From assembly GCA_016714045.1 (NCBI GenBank), contig JADJNY010000010.1, positions 1 through 64,000 of the forward strand: DNA of 64,000 bases. The letters are read 5' to 3'. How positions within the stretch are numbered: position 1 is the first letter of the stretch; every line of letters starts with the position of its first letter. This document shows, in pieces, positions 9,463-19,384 of this stretch. The stretch is from Planctomycetota bacterium. Lineage in GTDB: Bacteria; Planctomycetota; UBA1135; GCA-002686595. The notes beneath the pieces are model-generated. The model had not been told where the DNA came from. It was given only the letters and a program-made list of their open reading frames with translations, and made no database searches. Made by a program: the position numbers and the translations under genes.

Positions 9463-12453
9463 ATGCGCGCGTTCCACCTCCTCTTCCTCGCCGTCCTCCT
9501 GCTCGGTCTCCTGGCCGGGTTGTGGTGGTTCCTCGAGGACGACGCCGGCGTGCGCGCGGCCGCGAGCGCGGACGCGGCGGGCACGACGAACGCCGCGGCC
9601 GTCCTGGGCCTCGACGCCAACGAGCCCGTGGCGGGAACGTCGCGCGACGAGCGCAGCGCGGCGCTCGCGGAGGTCGCGAGCACCGCGACCGGTGCGCCGA
9701 CGGCGAAGCCCGAGCGCACGCCCGCGCTGCGCGGTCGCGTGCTCGACGGTCAAGGCGCTCCCGTCCCTGGAGCGCGCGTGTGGGCCGCGCCCGGCGGCAA
9801 CGGGTTCGCGCCGATGCCGCTCGACCTCGAGCCCGATGGGCGGCCGCGCGGGAGCACGAAGATCCAGCAGACCGAGACGGACGCGCAGGGCGGCTACCGC
9901 TTCGAAGGGATCGAGAAAGGCAGCCTGCGCCTCGCCGTGCGCGCGCACGGATTCGCGCCGCGCTCCGAGGAGCGTTGGACCGCGACGGGCGAGCCCGACC
10001 AGGCGCTCCCCGATCTCGTGCTCGTGCCCGGCGCGGTGATCACGGGGCACGTGCGCGATCGCGCCGGCGCGCCCGTCGTCGGCGCCGAGCTGCTCGCGTC
10101 CCTCTCGGCGAGCTCTTCGGGGCGCAACCTGGCGATCCCGGGGCGCGGCATCCCGCTCGCGACGAGCGGCGCGGATGGTGCGTTCCGCATCGACGAGCTC
10201 GCCGTCGGGCCGTTCCGCTTGATCGTCGACGCGCCCGGGTTCCTCGTGCGCGAAGAGGAAGGCCGCACGACGCGCGCGGGGGCGGAGCTCACCGACCTCG
10301 TCGTCGTGTTGGAGCCCGGGTTCGAGATCCACGGGCGCGTGCGCAGCGAAGGGCCGCTCCCGGCGGGGCTGCGGATCAGCGCGCGTCGCACCGAGCGCGA
10401 GGGCGAAGGCGAGCCCGGCGGCGAGTCCGCGTCGCCGCAGGGCCCCGAAGTGCGCGCGCGTCACGCGACGTGCGGTGACGAGGGCGTCTTCGTCCTACGC
10501 GGCCTCCTCGCGGGCGCGAGCTACCGATTGACGGCGACCGTCCCAGGCGCCGAGGCGGGGCTCTGGAAGCGCGCGCCCGGCATCGAGAGCGTCGTCGCGC
10601 AGGCCGGGCAGCGCGGCGTCGAGCTCCTCTGGAAGCCCGAGACCGCGCTCGTGTTCCAAGTCGTCGACGCCGTGACGCGCGCGCCGCTCACGGAGCTCGA
10701 TGTCTGGGCCGGCGTCGGGCGCGAGCGCAGTGTGCGTGACGAGAAGGGCGAGGCGCAGAAGACGTTCGCCGACGGCCGCGTGCGCTGCGGCGAGCTCCGT
10801 CCGCAAGCCGGGAAGACGCTGCACCTGCGCGTGCGCGCTCCGGGGCACAAGGACCACGAGGACAAATCGATCGTGCTCGAGGAAGGGAGCACGCGCGACC
10901 TCGGCGTGATCGCGCTCGAGCGCGAGCGCGAGCTCGTCGTGCGGGTGCTCGACGCGGCGACGTCGAAGCCCATCGTCGGCGCGCGCGTGCTCGCGACGCT
11001 CGGCGAGGAAGACGACCTGCGCGCCTGGGAAGGCACGCCGCTCGAGAAGGACGTGCGCGGCAACACGCGCGTCTGGGGCGCACGCACCGATGATCAAGGC
11101 GTCGCGCGGCTGACGGGCGCGCCCGGGAAGACCGTGCGCGTCTCCGCGGGAGCACGCGGCTACCTTCCGTGCGCGCCGAAGAGCGAGCTCCTGCCGCCCG
11201 ACGCGGACGCGGCGCTCGAGCTGCAGCTTGCGCACGGCGGGACCGTCGTCGTCCGCGTGGCGGACGCCGCGGGGCGCCCCGTCCAGGGCGTGGGCATCGC
11301 GCACCGCTCGCCCGGCGCCGACCTGAGCGAGGACGAGGGTTGGACCGCGTTGAGCGCGGAGGCGAAGACGGACGCGCAGGGCCTAGCGCGCTTCGAGAAC
11401 CTCGCCCCGGGCGTGCACGGCTTCTGCGTGCACGACGAAGTCGGCGAGGTCTGGGTCGATCGCGCCGATCCCGCCGCGGCCGGCCCGCAATGGGTGGAGC
11501 GCAACGTGCTCGAAGGGAGCGCGCACGAGCTCGCCTTCGTCGCCGCGCCGCGCGGCGAGCTCGCGGGTCGCGTCCGCGAGGGCGGGCGTCCGCTCGAGGG
11601 CGCGCAGGTGCGGCTCACGCGCGTGCGCGAGGGCGAAGGCGGCGAGGTGGACTCGTGGGGCGGTCCGCAGGACCCCTCCGTCGTGCAAACCGATCACGAG
11701 GGCGAGTATCGCTACGAGGCGTTCCGTTGCGGCGAGTACTGGCTCACGGTACACCACGCGTCGCGGCGCATGGGCGCGCGGCTCCGCGTCACGATCGCGC
11801 CCGAGCCGCGGCGTTTCGACGTCGACCTCGACGTCGCGACGATCGAAGGCACGATCCTCGACACGGACGGTCAGCCGATCGCGGGCGTCGAGGTCGTCGT
11901 GTCGTCCTCCGGAGGCGAGGGCGACGTCGAGGCGCCGTATCAGATCGTCGTGCGCGAGGACGACCGCGGGAACACGCACGTCGACTACGAGCAGGCGACG
12001 CACCCGTCCGAGCGCACGGACGCGCGCGGGCGTTACGTCCTGCGCGGGCTCGCCACGGGGCGCGCGCTCGTCGTCAGCGTGCAGAGCGACCTCGTCGAGA
12101 GCGCGTCCTCGGGCGAGATCACGCTCGCCCCGGACGAGGTGAAGACCGGCGTCGATTTCCGCCTGCGCCGCGCCGGATCGATCCAGGTAGCGCTCACCGG
12201 CGCCTCCGCCCGCCAGGATTCCTGGTACGAGGTGCGCGCCTTCCGACTGAGCGAAGGGCAGGAGGAGTTCCGCGCGAGCACGTGGATCGGCGCCTGGAAC
12301 CGCTCGACGACGCTCCGCGGCCTCGCGCCGGGGCACTACAAACTGGTGCTCGCCCAGCCCGGACGCGAGTCCGCGCCGGGCGCGGCGGTTCCGACGCGCG
12401 AGGTCGAAGTGCGCGCGCAGGAGACCGCGCAGGTCAGCTTCGAAGCGTTCTGA
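9463..12453 (+). CDS. Membrane-anchored protein with carboxypeptidase-regulatory-like repeats, copy 2
   Basis: This 996-residue protein starts at ATG 9463 with a single hydrophobic anchor (MRAFHLLFLAVLLLGLLAGL). The rest is repeated beta-sandwich modules: LRGRVLDGQGAPVPGARVW, GHVRDRAGAPVVGAELLAS, GRVREGGRPLEGAQVRLTR and GTILDTDGQPIAGVEVVVS mark successive domains. It is a full-length paralogue of the preceding gene, 135 bases downstream, and shares local phrases such as PETALVFQVVDAV and SRRMGARL/SRSMTWTG positions. The frame is intact. The likely place is the periplasm or cell surface, tethered by the N-terminus. Function is unknown; adhesion or structural support is a guess. Confidence 0.8.
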   Translation: MRAFHLLFLAVLLLGLLAGLWWFLEDDAGVRAAASADAAGTTNAAAVLGLDANEPVAGTSRDERSAALAEVASTATGAPTAKPERTPALRGRVLDGQGAPVPGARVWAAPGGNGFAPMPLDLEPDGRPRGSTKIQQTETDAQGGYRFEGIEKGSLRLAVRAHGFAPRSEERWTATGEPDQALPDLVLVPGAVITGHVRDRAGAPVVGAELLASLSASSSGRNLAIPGRGIPLATSGADGAFRIDELAVGPFRLIVDAPGFLVREEEGRTTRAGAELTDLVVVLEPGFEIHGRVRSEGPLPAGLRISARRTEREGEGEPGGESASPQGPEVRARHATCGDEGVFVLRGLLAGASYRLTATVPGAEAGLWKRAPGIESVVAQAGQRGVELLWKPETALVFQVVDAVTRAPLTELDVWAGVGRERSVRDEKGEAQKTFADGRVRCGELRPQAGKTLHLRVRAPGHKDHEDKSIVLEEGSTRDLGVIALERERELVVRVLDAATSKPIVGARVLATLGEEDDLRAWEGTPLEKDVRGNTRVWGARTDDQGVARLTGAPGKTVRVSAGARGYLPCAPKSELLPPDADAALELQLAHGGTVVVRVADAAGRPVQGVGIAHRSPGADLSEDEGWTALSAEAKTDAQGLARFENLAPGVHGFCVHDEVGEVWVDRADPAAAGPQWVERNVLEGSAHELAFVAAPRGELAGRVREGGRPLEGAQVRLTRVREGEGGEVDSWGGPQDPSVVQTDHEGEYRYEAFRCGEYWLTVHHASRRMGARLRVTIAPEPRRFDVDLDVATIEGTILDTDGQPIAGVEVVVSSSGGEGDVEAPYQIVVREDDRGNTHVDYEQATHPSERTDARGRYVLRGLATGRALVVSVQSDLVESASSGEITLAPDEVKTGVDFRLRRAGSIQVALTGASARQDSWYEVRAFRLSEGQEEFRASTWIGAWNRSTTLRGLAPGHYKLVLAQPGRESAPGAAVPTREVEVRAQETAQVSFEAF

Positions 12454-12513
12454 GGGGGCGGGAAGCGGCCGTCGCGCGTTCCCGTCGTCGGCGGCGCTGC
12501 GTACACTGCGCGG
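12454..12513. promoter_or_regulatory. -10-like element at 12502-12507 for the HAD gene
   Basis: TACACT lies at 12502-12507, only six bases before the ATG at 12514. If used as a -10 box, transcription would begin at or next to the start codon, giving a leaderless message. No -35 match is seen. No ribosome binding site precedes this ATG. Confidence 0.35.
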
Positions 12514-13378
12514 ATGTCCTCACGCGCTTACGACGCCCTGGTGCTCGACCTCGACGGGACCCTGCTCGACGACGCGGGCCGGGTCCGACCGCGCAGCCGC
12601 GCGGCGCTCCAGGCGGCGCGCGCGGCCGGAGTACGCGTGCTCGTCGCGACCGGGCGTTCGAGCCTCTCCGCGCACGACGTGCTCGACGAACTCGACCTCG
12701 ACCTGCCGGCGATCGTGTTCAACGGCGCCGGGCTCTACTGCCCGAAGAAGAAGCGCCTGCTCGAAGAGCGCGTGCTCGGAACCGCAGCGTCGCGCGCGTC
12801 CTCGCGTTCGCGCGCGAAGGGACCTGCTGACCGTGATCATGCGCAGCGAGGACAAGCTCGCCACCGAACCGCACGACGAAGAAGAGCGCACGGCGCTCGC
12901 GTGGATGAGCGGCCTGAAGCTCGTCGAGCGCGACGAACTCGACGGTGCGGAGTACGTGATCCGCGTTTCGCTCTTCTCGCGTGACCACGGCGACTCGGCG
13001 CGCTTCGCACGCGAGGTCGAGGCGGCGGTGGACGGGCCCTGCTACATCACCGACTTTCCGTTGAACGTGCTCCCGCACCACCGGGAGAGCCGCCTCGACG
13101 TGATCGACCTGCACCCGCCGTGTCTCGGGAAGGCCGAGGCGTTGCGCTTCCTCGCCGAGGAGCACGGGATCCCGCCCGAGCGCGTCGTCGCCGTGGGGGA
13201 CGCGACGAACGACGTGCCGATGTTCGAGGCAGCGGGGCTCTCCGTCTGCATGTCGACGGGGATGGAGGAGGCGCGCCGCGTCGCGCGGCGCGTCATCGGC
13301 AGCAACGAAGCGGATTCGATCGCGGAGCTCGTCGAGGAGCTCTTCCTCGCGCCGCACGGCTCCGCAGCGGGGCGCTGA
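12514..13378 (+). CDS. HAD-superfamily phosphatase, Cof/IIB type (one frameshift)
   Basis: Motif I is DLDGTLLDD near residue 12 (both catalytic Asp present), motif II is VLVATGRSS, and motif IV is VVAVGDATNDVPMF near the C-terminus, preceded by the typical KAEALRFLAEEHGI. The mid-region FNGAGLYCP matches the Cof-type cap entry. The frame changes near 12790-12830; the two halves together give about 287 residues, normal for this family. These enzymes dephosphorylate sugar phosphates, pyridoxal phosphate or FMN-like substrates in the cytoplasm; which one applies cannot be read from the sequence. Confidence 0.85.
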
Positions 13379-13415
13379 GCACGGCGCCGTCTCTCGCGCG
13401 CGCACGCACGCGCGG

Positions 13416-13754
13416 TCAGTCCTTCTTCTTCCCGCGCGGCTTGCTCGCGGGCTTCGAGGCGGGCTTGGACTCGGACTTCGCGGGCGTCGAATCCGACGCC
13501 GCGGCGGGCGCGCTCGCGTCGGGCTTCGCGCTGCCTGCATCGTCGCGCTTCGCGCCTTCCTTGTACGACTCGGAACGGTAGTCGGTCAGGTAGAAGCCGC
13601 TCCCCTTGAACAGGAAGCCCGCGCCCGCGCCGATCCGGCGCTCGAGCTTGTTCTTGCCGCAGCGCGGGCACTTCTTGCGCGCGGGCTCGCTCATGCCGTG
13701 GAAGAGCTCGAGCGCGTGCCCGCACGCGAGGCAGTGGTAGTCGTAGGTCGGCAT
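13416..13754 (-). CDS. FmdB-family zinc-ribbon protein
   Basis: The first 60 residues form the FmdB/CxxC_CxxC putative regulatory zinc ribbon: MPTYDYHCLACGHALE, then KKCPRCGKNKLERRIG, with two CxxC pairs, followed by GFLFKGSGFYLTDYRSESY. The last 50 residues are a Lys/Ala/Ser/Pro tail ending in KPRGKKKD, likely disordered. It starts 9 bases after the grpE stop and is the last gene of the chaperone cluster. Members of this family are common next to chaperone or ribosome-associated genes, but their role is not established. Confidence 0.85.
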   Translation of the reverse strand: MPTYDYHCLACGHALELFHGMSEPARKKCPRCGKNKLERRIGAGAGFLFKGSGFYLTDYRSESYKEGAKRDDAGSAKPDASAPAAASDSTPAKSESKPASKPASKPRGKKKD

Positions 13755-13762
13755 CGCGCGCC

Positions 13763-14338
13763 TCAGTGCCCGCGACCCGAGGGCGACTCGCTCGCATCGG
13801 CGGGTGCTGCCGCGACGCGCACCTGCGCGGGTCGCAGGATCTGGCCCGCGACCGTGTAGCCGCGGCGCAGCGTGCCGAGGATCGTCCCCGGCGCGGCCTC
13901 CGTCGTCTCGACGCGCTCGACGGCCTGGTGCAAGGCCGCGTCGAAGGTGCCCCGCTCGGGCACGGGCTGGATGCCCTCGCGCTCCAAGAGCCCGGCGAGC
14001 TGGGCGCGGGTCATCTGGACGCCCGCGAGGAGCGTCTTGCCCTCCGACGTCGTGCACGGTGTCGCGAGCGCCATGTCGAGGTAGTCGAGGACGAGCAAGA
14101 GGTCCTGGTGCAGCGGCTTCTTCGCGCGCGCGACGGCCGCGTCGATGTCGCTCTGCATCCGGCGGCGGAGGTTCTGGTAGTCGGCGGTCGCGCGCTGCTG
14201 CGCGGCCTGCGCCTCCTCGTGAAGGCGTTCGCGTCAGCGCGCTCGTCGGCGTCGATGGCGCCCTCGACGGCGTCCTGCGCGGTCCACGTCGGGACCGTCC
14301 TGCCGGTCGTTCTTGGAGTCGCTCGTGTGGGCTGCCAT
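13763..14338 (-). CDS. grpE: GrpE nucleotide exchange factor (frameshifted)
   Basis: GrpE releases ADP from DnaK. The C-terminal two thirds is in one frame: a coiled-coil entry (ADYQNLRRRMQSDIDAAVAR), the four-helix region (LLVLDYLDMALA), and the beta-domain (GTILGTLRRGYTVAGQILRP), close to the classical pLGYxLxdRvLRPA block. The start at ATG 14338 (MAAHTSDSKNDRQDGPDVD) is in another frame; one or two indels lie between 14200 and 14290. The ATG is 9 bases downstream of the dnaJ stop. No dnaK is in the window, so its partner lies elsewhere. Confidence 0.8.
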
Positions 14339-14347
14339 GGCTTCGGT

Positions 14348-15457
<1,110 letters not shown>

Positions 15458-15563
15458 GCTGGATCGTCCGGCGGACGCGGCACGCGGTGGTCAGGGCGGG
15501 GTTCCGAGGCGGGAGGGGAGCGGGGGCGGGCGCGCGGGCAGCCCTCGCGCCGAGCGTTGGATG

Positions 15564-15595
15564 GAGCGGCGCGACGCGTTGGCGCCGCGCCGCTC
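15564..15595 (-). terminator. Strong hairpin between groEL2 and dnaJ
   Basis: Perfect 10-base arms (GAGCGGCGCG at 15564-15573 and CGCGCCGCTC at 15586-15595) enclose a 12-base loop, 49 bases after the groEL2 stop in the direction of transcription. There is no T-run, so it may be a processing or attenuation structure rather than a true intrinsic terminator. Confidence 0.4.
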
Positions 15596-15643
15596 TGGCC
15601 GGGATCGCGGGACCGCGCTCGTGGCGCGGCCCTCGCTCGTGGC

Positions 15644-17248
15644 TCAGGAGAGGCTGCCCTCGACCTTGGGCTTCTCGTCCTTCAGCTCGGTGACCATCGT
15701 GTCCGTGGTCAGCAGCAGGCCCGCGATCGAGGCCGAGTTCTGCAGCGCGGAGCGCACGACCTTCGCGGGGTCGATGACGCCGGCCTTGAACATGTCGACG
15801 TACTCGCCGGTCAGAGCGTTGAAGCCGAAGCTCTTGCCCTTCTCGCGGACGTTCTCGACGACCACCGCGCCGTCTTCGCCGGCGTTCTCGGCGATCTGAC
15901 GCAGCGGGGCCTCGAGCGCCTTCTCGATGATCAGCGCGCCGAAGCGCTCGTCGCCCGTGAGCGCGAGCTTCCGCACGGCGTCGCTCGCGCGGAGCAGCGC
16001 GACACCGCCGCCGGGAACGATGCCTTCCTGGATGGCGGCGCGCGTCGCGTTGAGCGCGTCCTCCATCAGGTCCTTCTTCGCCTTCATCTCGGCCTCGGTC
16101 TTGCCGCCGACCTTGATGACGCCGACGCCGCCCTGGAGCTTCGCGAGGCGCTCCTCGAGCTTTTCCTTGTCGTAGTCCGACTTCGTGTTCGCGACCTGGA
16201 CGCGGATCTGCGCGATGCGCTCTTCGATCTCCTTCTTGCTGCCCTTGCCGCCGACGATCACGGTGCTGTCCTTCGTGATGTGGACGCGCTTGGCGGAGCC
16301 GAAGTGCTCGCTCGTCACCTTGTCGAGCGGGAGGCCGAGTTCCTCGGTGATCGCCGTGCCGCCCGTGAGGGCCGCGATGTCGCCGAGGTAGGCCTTGCGG
16401 CGGTCGCCGAAGCCCGGCGCCTTGACGGCGCAGACGTTCAGCACGCCCTTGAGGCGGTTGATCACGAGCGTCGCGAGGGCTTCGCCTTCGATGTCCTCAG
16501 CGATGATGACCAGCGGCTTGCCGACGCGCGCCGCGGCCTCGAGCACGGGGACGAACTCGCGCACGTTCGAGATCTTCTTGTCGAAGATGAAGATGTAGGG
16601 ATCTTCGAAGGTCGCGGTGAGCTTCGTGAGATCGGTCGCGAAGTAGGGGGACAGGTAGCCCTTGTCGAACTCCATGCCCTCGACGACCTCGACCTGCGTG
16701 TCGAGGCCCGTGTTCTCCTCGATCGTGATCACGCCCTCGTCGCCGACCTTTTCGAAGGCGTCCGCGAGCATCTTGCCGATCTCGGGGTCGTTGTTGGCCG
16801 AGATGCCGGCCACGCTCGCCTTCTCGTCGCGCGTCTTGATCTTGCGCGACTGCTCCTGGATCGACGCGACCGCCGCGGCGACGGCCAGATCGATGCCGTT
16901 GCGCAGCGCGATCGTGTTCACGCCCGTCGCGACGTACTTGAGGCCCTCGTTGAAGATCGCGGACGCGAGCACGGTCGCCGTCGTGGTGCCGTCACCGGCG
17001 ACGTCGTTCGTCTTGTTCGCGACCTCGAGCACGAGCTTCGCGCCCATGTTCTCGAACGGGTCCTCGAGTTCGATCTCCTTGGCGACCGACACGCCGTCCT
17101 TGGTGACGGACGGGGCGCCGAAGGACTTTTGCAGGATGACGTTCCTGCCCGCCGGCCCGAGCGTGACGCGCACGGTGCGGGCGAGCTTCTCGATGCCTGC
17201 GCGCATCTTGTGGCGCGCGTTTTCGTCGAAGAGGATCTGCTTGGCCAT
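15644..17248 (-). CDS. groEL: Chaperonin GroEL, paralogue 2
   Basis: This 534-residue chaperonin folds proteins in a double-ring cage with GroES. The nucleotide-binding motif VAGDGTTTATVL and the segment MEDALNATRAAIQEG, which carries the ATPase-essential Asp, are intact, as is GGGVALLRA. It differs from its neighbour in its C-terminus, which ends in EKPKVEGSLS rather than the usual Gly-Gly-Met tail. It lies 51 bases downstream of the other groEL in the same direction. No groES is present nearby. Confidence 0.95.
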   Translation of the reverse strand: MAKQILFDENARHKMRAGIEKLARTVRVTLGPAGRNVILQKSFGAPSVTKDGVSVAKEIELEDPFENMGAKLVLEVANKTNDVAGDGTTTATVLASAIFNEGLKYVATGVNTIALRNGIDLAVAAAVASIQEQSRKIKTRDEKASVAGISANNDPEIGKMLADAFEKVGDEGVITIEENTGLDTQVEVVEGMEFDKGYLSPYFATDLTKLTATFEDPYIFIFDKKISNVREFVPVLEAAARVGKPLVIIAEDIEGEALATLVINRLKGVLNVCAVKAPGFGDRRKAYLGDIAALTGGTAITEELGLPLDKVTSEHFGSAKRVHITKDSTVIVGGKGSKKEIEERIAQIRVQVANTKSDYDKEKLEERLAKLQGGVGVIKVGGKTEAEMKAKKDLMEDALNATRAAIQEGIVPGGGVALLRASDAVRKLALTGDERFGALIIEKALEAPLRQIAENAGEDGAVVVENVREKGKSFGFNALTGEYVDMFKAGVIDPAKVVRSALQNSASIAGLLLTTDTMVTELKDEKPKVEGSLS

Positions 17249-17299
17249 GGTGGGGTTCTCCTTCGTTTTCTCGTGGTTTTGAGCGGGTTGCGCGCGGGA

Positions 17300-18961
17300 T
17301 CAAAAGTCCATGCCGCCCATGCCACCCATGTCGTCTTCGCCCATGCCGCCGCCGGGGCCGCCCGACTTCGCCTTCTTGGGCTCGGGCTTGTTCGCGATGA
17401 GCGCGTCCGTCGTGAGGAGCAGCGCCGCGACGCTGACCGCGTTCGAGAGTGCCGCCTTGGTGACCTTGGCCGGGTCGACGATGCCGAACTGCAGCATGTC
17501 GCCGTAGACGCCCTTGTGGGCGTCGAAGCCGAAGGACTCCTTCTTCTCGCGCAGGATCTTGTGCGCGACGACGGTGCCGTCGAAGCCCGCGTTCGAGGCG
17601 ATCTGCTGCACCGGGCGCGCGAGCGCTTCGTGCAGGAGCTCGAGGCCCATGTTGTAGTCGGCGTCGTCGCCCTGCTTCATCGTCAGGAGCTTCGCGCGCG
17701 CGCGCAGGAGCGCCACGCCGCCGCCGGGGAGGATGCCGCCTTCGATCGCGGCGCGCGTCGCGTGGAGCGCGTCTTCGATCAGGGCCTTGCGCTCCTTCAC
17801 TTCCGTGTCCGTTGCGCCGCCGACGTTGATCTGGGCGATGCCGCCCGTCAGCTTCGCGAGGCGCTCCTGGAGCTTCTCCTTGTCGTAGTCGGAGGTCGTC
17901 GACTCGATTTCGCGACGGATGCCGTCGACGCGGCCCTGGACCGCTTCCTTCTTGCCGGCGCCGTCGACGATCGTCGTGTTGTCGTTGTCGATGACGACCT
18001 TGCGGGCGGAGCCGAGGTCGCGCAGCGTGAGCTGGTCGAGCTGCACGCCGAGGTCCTTCATGATCGCGCGCGCGCCGGTCAGCGCAGCGATGTCCTCGAG
18101 CATGGCCTTGCGGCGGTCGCCGTAGCCCGGGGCCTTCACGGCGCAGACCTTGAGGATGCCGCGGAGCTTGTTCACGACGAGCGTCGCGAGCGCTTCGCCC
18201 TCGACGTCCTCGGCGATGATGATCAGCGCCTTGTTCGCCTGCTTCACCTTCTCGAGCAGGGGGAGGAGCTTGTTGACCGAGCTGATCTTGTCCTCGTAGA
18301 CGAGGATCAAGGGCTTGTCGTAGCTCGCTTCCATCGTCTGCGGGTTGTTGACGAAGTGCGGCGAGAGGAAGCCGCGGTCGAACTGCATGCCCTCGACGAC
18401 GACGACCTCGGTCCTCAGCGTCTTGCCGTCTTCGACGGTGATGACGCCGTCGCGGCCGACCTTCTCCATTGCGTCGGCGATCAGCTGGCCGACCTTGGCG
18501 TCGTTGTTCGCGGAGATCGTCGCGACCTGGCGGATCTCGTCGTTCTTGTTGACCTTGCGCGCCATGCGGTCGAGCTCGGTCGAGACCGCGGCTGCGCCGT
18601 CCTTCATCGCCTTCGTGAGGCGCGCCGGCGCCGCGCCGGCCGTGACCGCGCGCAGGCCCTGGGCGAAGATCGCGTCCGTCAGCAGCGTCGCCGTCGTCGT
18701 GCCGTCGCCGGCGACGTCGGAGGTCTTGCTCGCGACTTCCTTCACGAGCTGCGCGCCCATGTGCTCGTAGGGATCCTGGAGGTGGATCTCCTCGGCGACG
18801 GTGACGCCGTCCTTCGTGATCGTGGGAGCGCCCCAGCCCTTGTCGAGGATCGCGTTGCGGCCGCGGGGTCCGAGGGTGGTGACGACGGCTTTGGCGAGCT
18901 TCTCGACGCCGCGGCGGATCGCTTCGCGCGCGTCGGACTCGAAGACCATTTGCTTGGCCAT
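17300..18961 (-). CDS. groEL: Chaperonin GroEL, paralogue 1
   Basis: This 553-residue GroEL is the first gene of the chaperone cluster. It carries VAGDGTTTATLL, IEDALHATRAAIEGG and PGGGVALLR, and a canonical Gly/Met-rich tail (GGMGEDDMGGMGGMDF) that projects into the cavity. Relative to its paralogue it keeps the tail and is the better match to a housekeeping GroEL. The start ATG at 18961 gives MAKQMVFESDAREAIRRG. The 423-base upstream region should hold its promoter; I did not find a CIRCE operator there. Confidence 0.95.
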   Translation of the reverse strand: MAKQMVFESDAREAIRRGVEKLAKAVVTTLGPRGRNAILDKGWGAPTITKDGVTVAEEIHLQDPYEHMGAQLVKEVASKTSDVAGDGTTTATLLTDAIFAQGLRAVTAGAAPARLTKAMKDGAAAVSTELDRMARKVNKNDEIRQVATISANNDAKVGQLIADAMEKVGRDGVITVEDGKTLRTEVVVVEGMQFDRGFLSPHFVNNPQTMEASYDKPLILVYEDKISSVNKLLPLLEKVKQANKALIIIAEDVEGEALATLVVNKLRGILKVCAVKAPGYGDRRKAMLEDIAALTGARAIMKDLGVQLDQLTLRDLGSARKVVIDNDNTTIVDGAGKKEAVQGRVDGIRREIESTTSDYDKEKLQERLAKLTGGIAQINVGGATDTEVKERKALIEDALHATRAAIEGGILPGGGVALLRARAKLLTMKQGDDADYNMGLELLHEALARPVQQIASNAGFDGTVVAHKILREKKESFGFDAHKGVYGDMLQFGIVDPAKVTKAALSNAVSVAALLLTTDALIANKPEPKKAKSGGPGGGMGEDDMGGMGGMDF

Positions 18962-19384
18962 GGGTTCTCTTCTGGATGCGGGTGGTCGGAGCGCGCCGGG
19001 CTCCGGGACGGTCGAAACAGCGCGGTCGGAGCGCTCGGGGCGCGCGTGGGGGTCAGAACGACGGGCGCCGCGTTGGCAAGAACGGTGCCGCAGCGTAGCC
19101 GGCGGTCAACCTCTTGATCGACAAGGGTTTGGGCTTCCCATCGGGCTCGATGGGGTCCTGCCGAATGGGCAGGGAAGTCGGGCGGAGCGCGGAGCCGCTG
19201 TCAGGGTGGCAGAACGTCTTTCCGGGTGGGGGGGGCCGCCCGAGCAGGCCGCGCGGCGCTGCGCCCACGCTCGCACGGCCTACGCCGGGTGGGCCCGCGA
19301 GCGCGCTTCCCCTTCGTCGCGGGCAACGCATCCGCGACGCACCCCATCCTTGGCAGCGGGTGCCGCGCGCTCCATCCTCAAGCC
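18962..19384. other. Divergent intergenic region upstream of groEL1
   Basis: This 423-base region lies between groEL1 (minus) and the NPCBM gene (plus). It contains an imperfect inverted repeat at 19108-19130: arms AACCTCTTG and CAAGGGTTT, 7 of 9 positions complementary, around ATCGA. It lies about 150 bases from groEL1 and 255 from the plus gene. No CIRCE element is visible. The remainder is G+C-rich with no gene I can support. Confidence 0.4.

Noticed and set aside
7156..10464. A 1100-codon open frame on the minus strand
   Set aside because: Shadow of the two repeat-protein genes on plus; Arg/Ala-rich and without motifs.
18962..19384. CIRCE operator before groEL1
   Set aside because: No TTAGCACTC/GAGTGCTAA pair on either strand.
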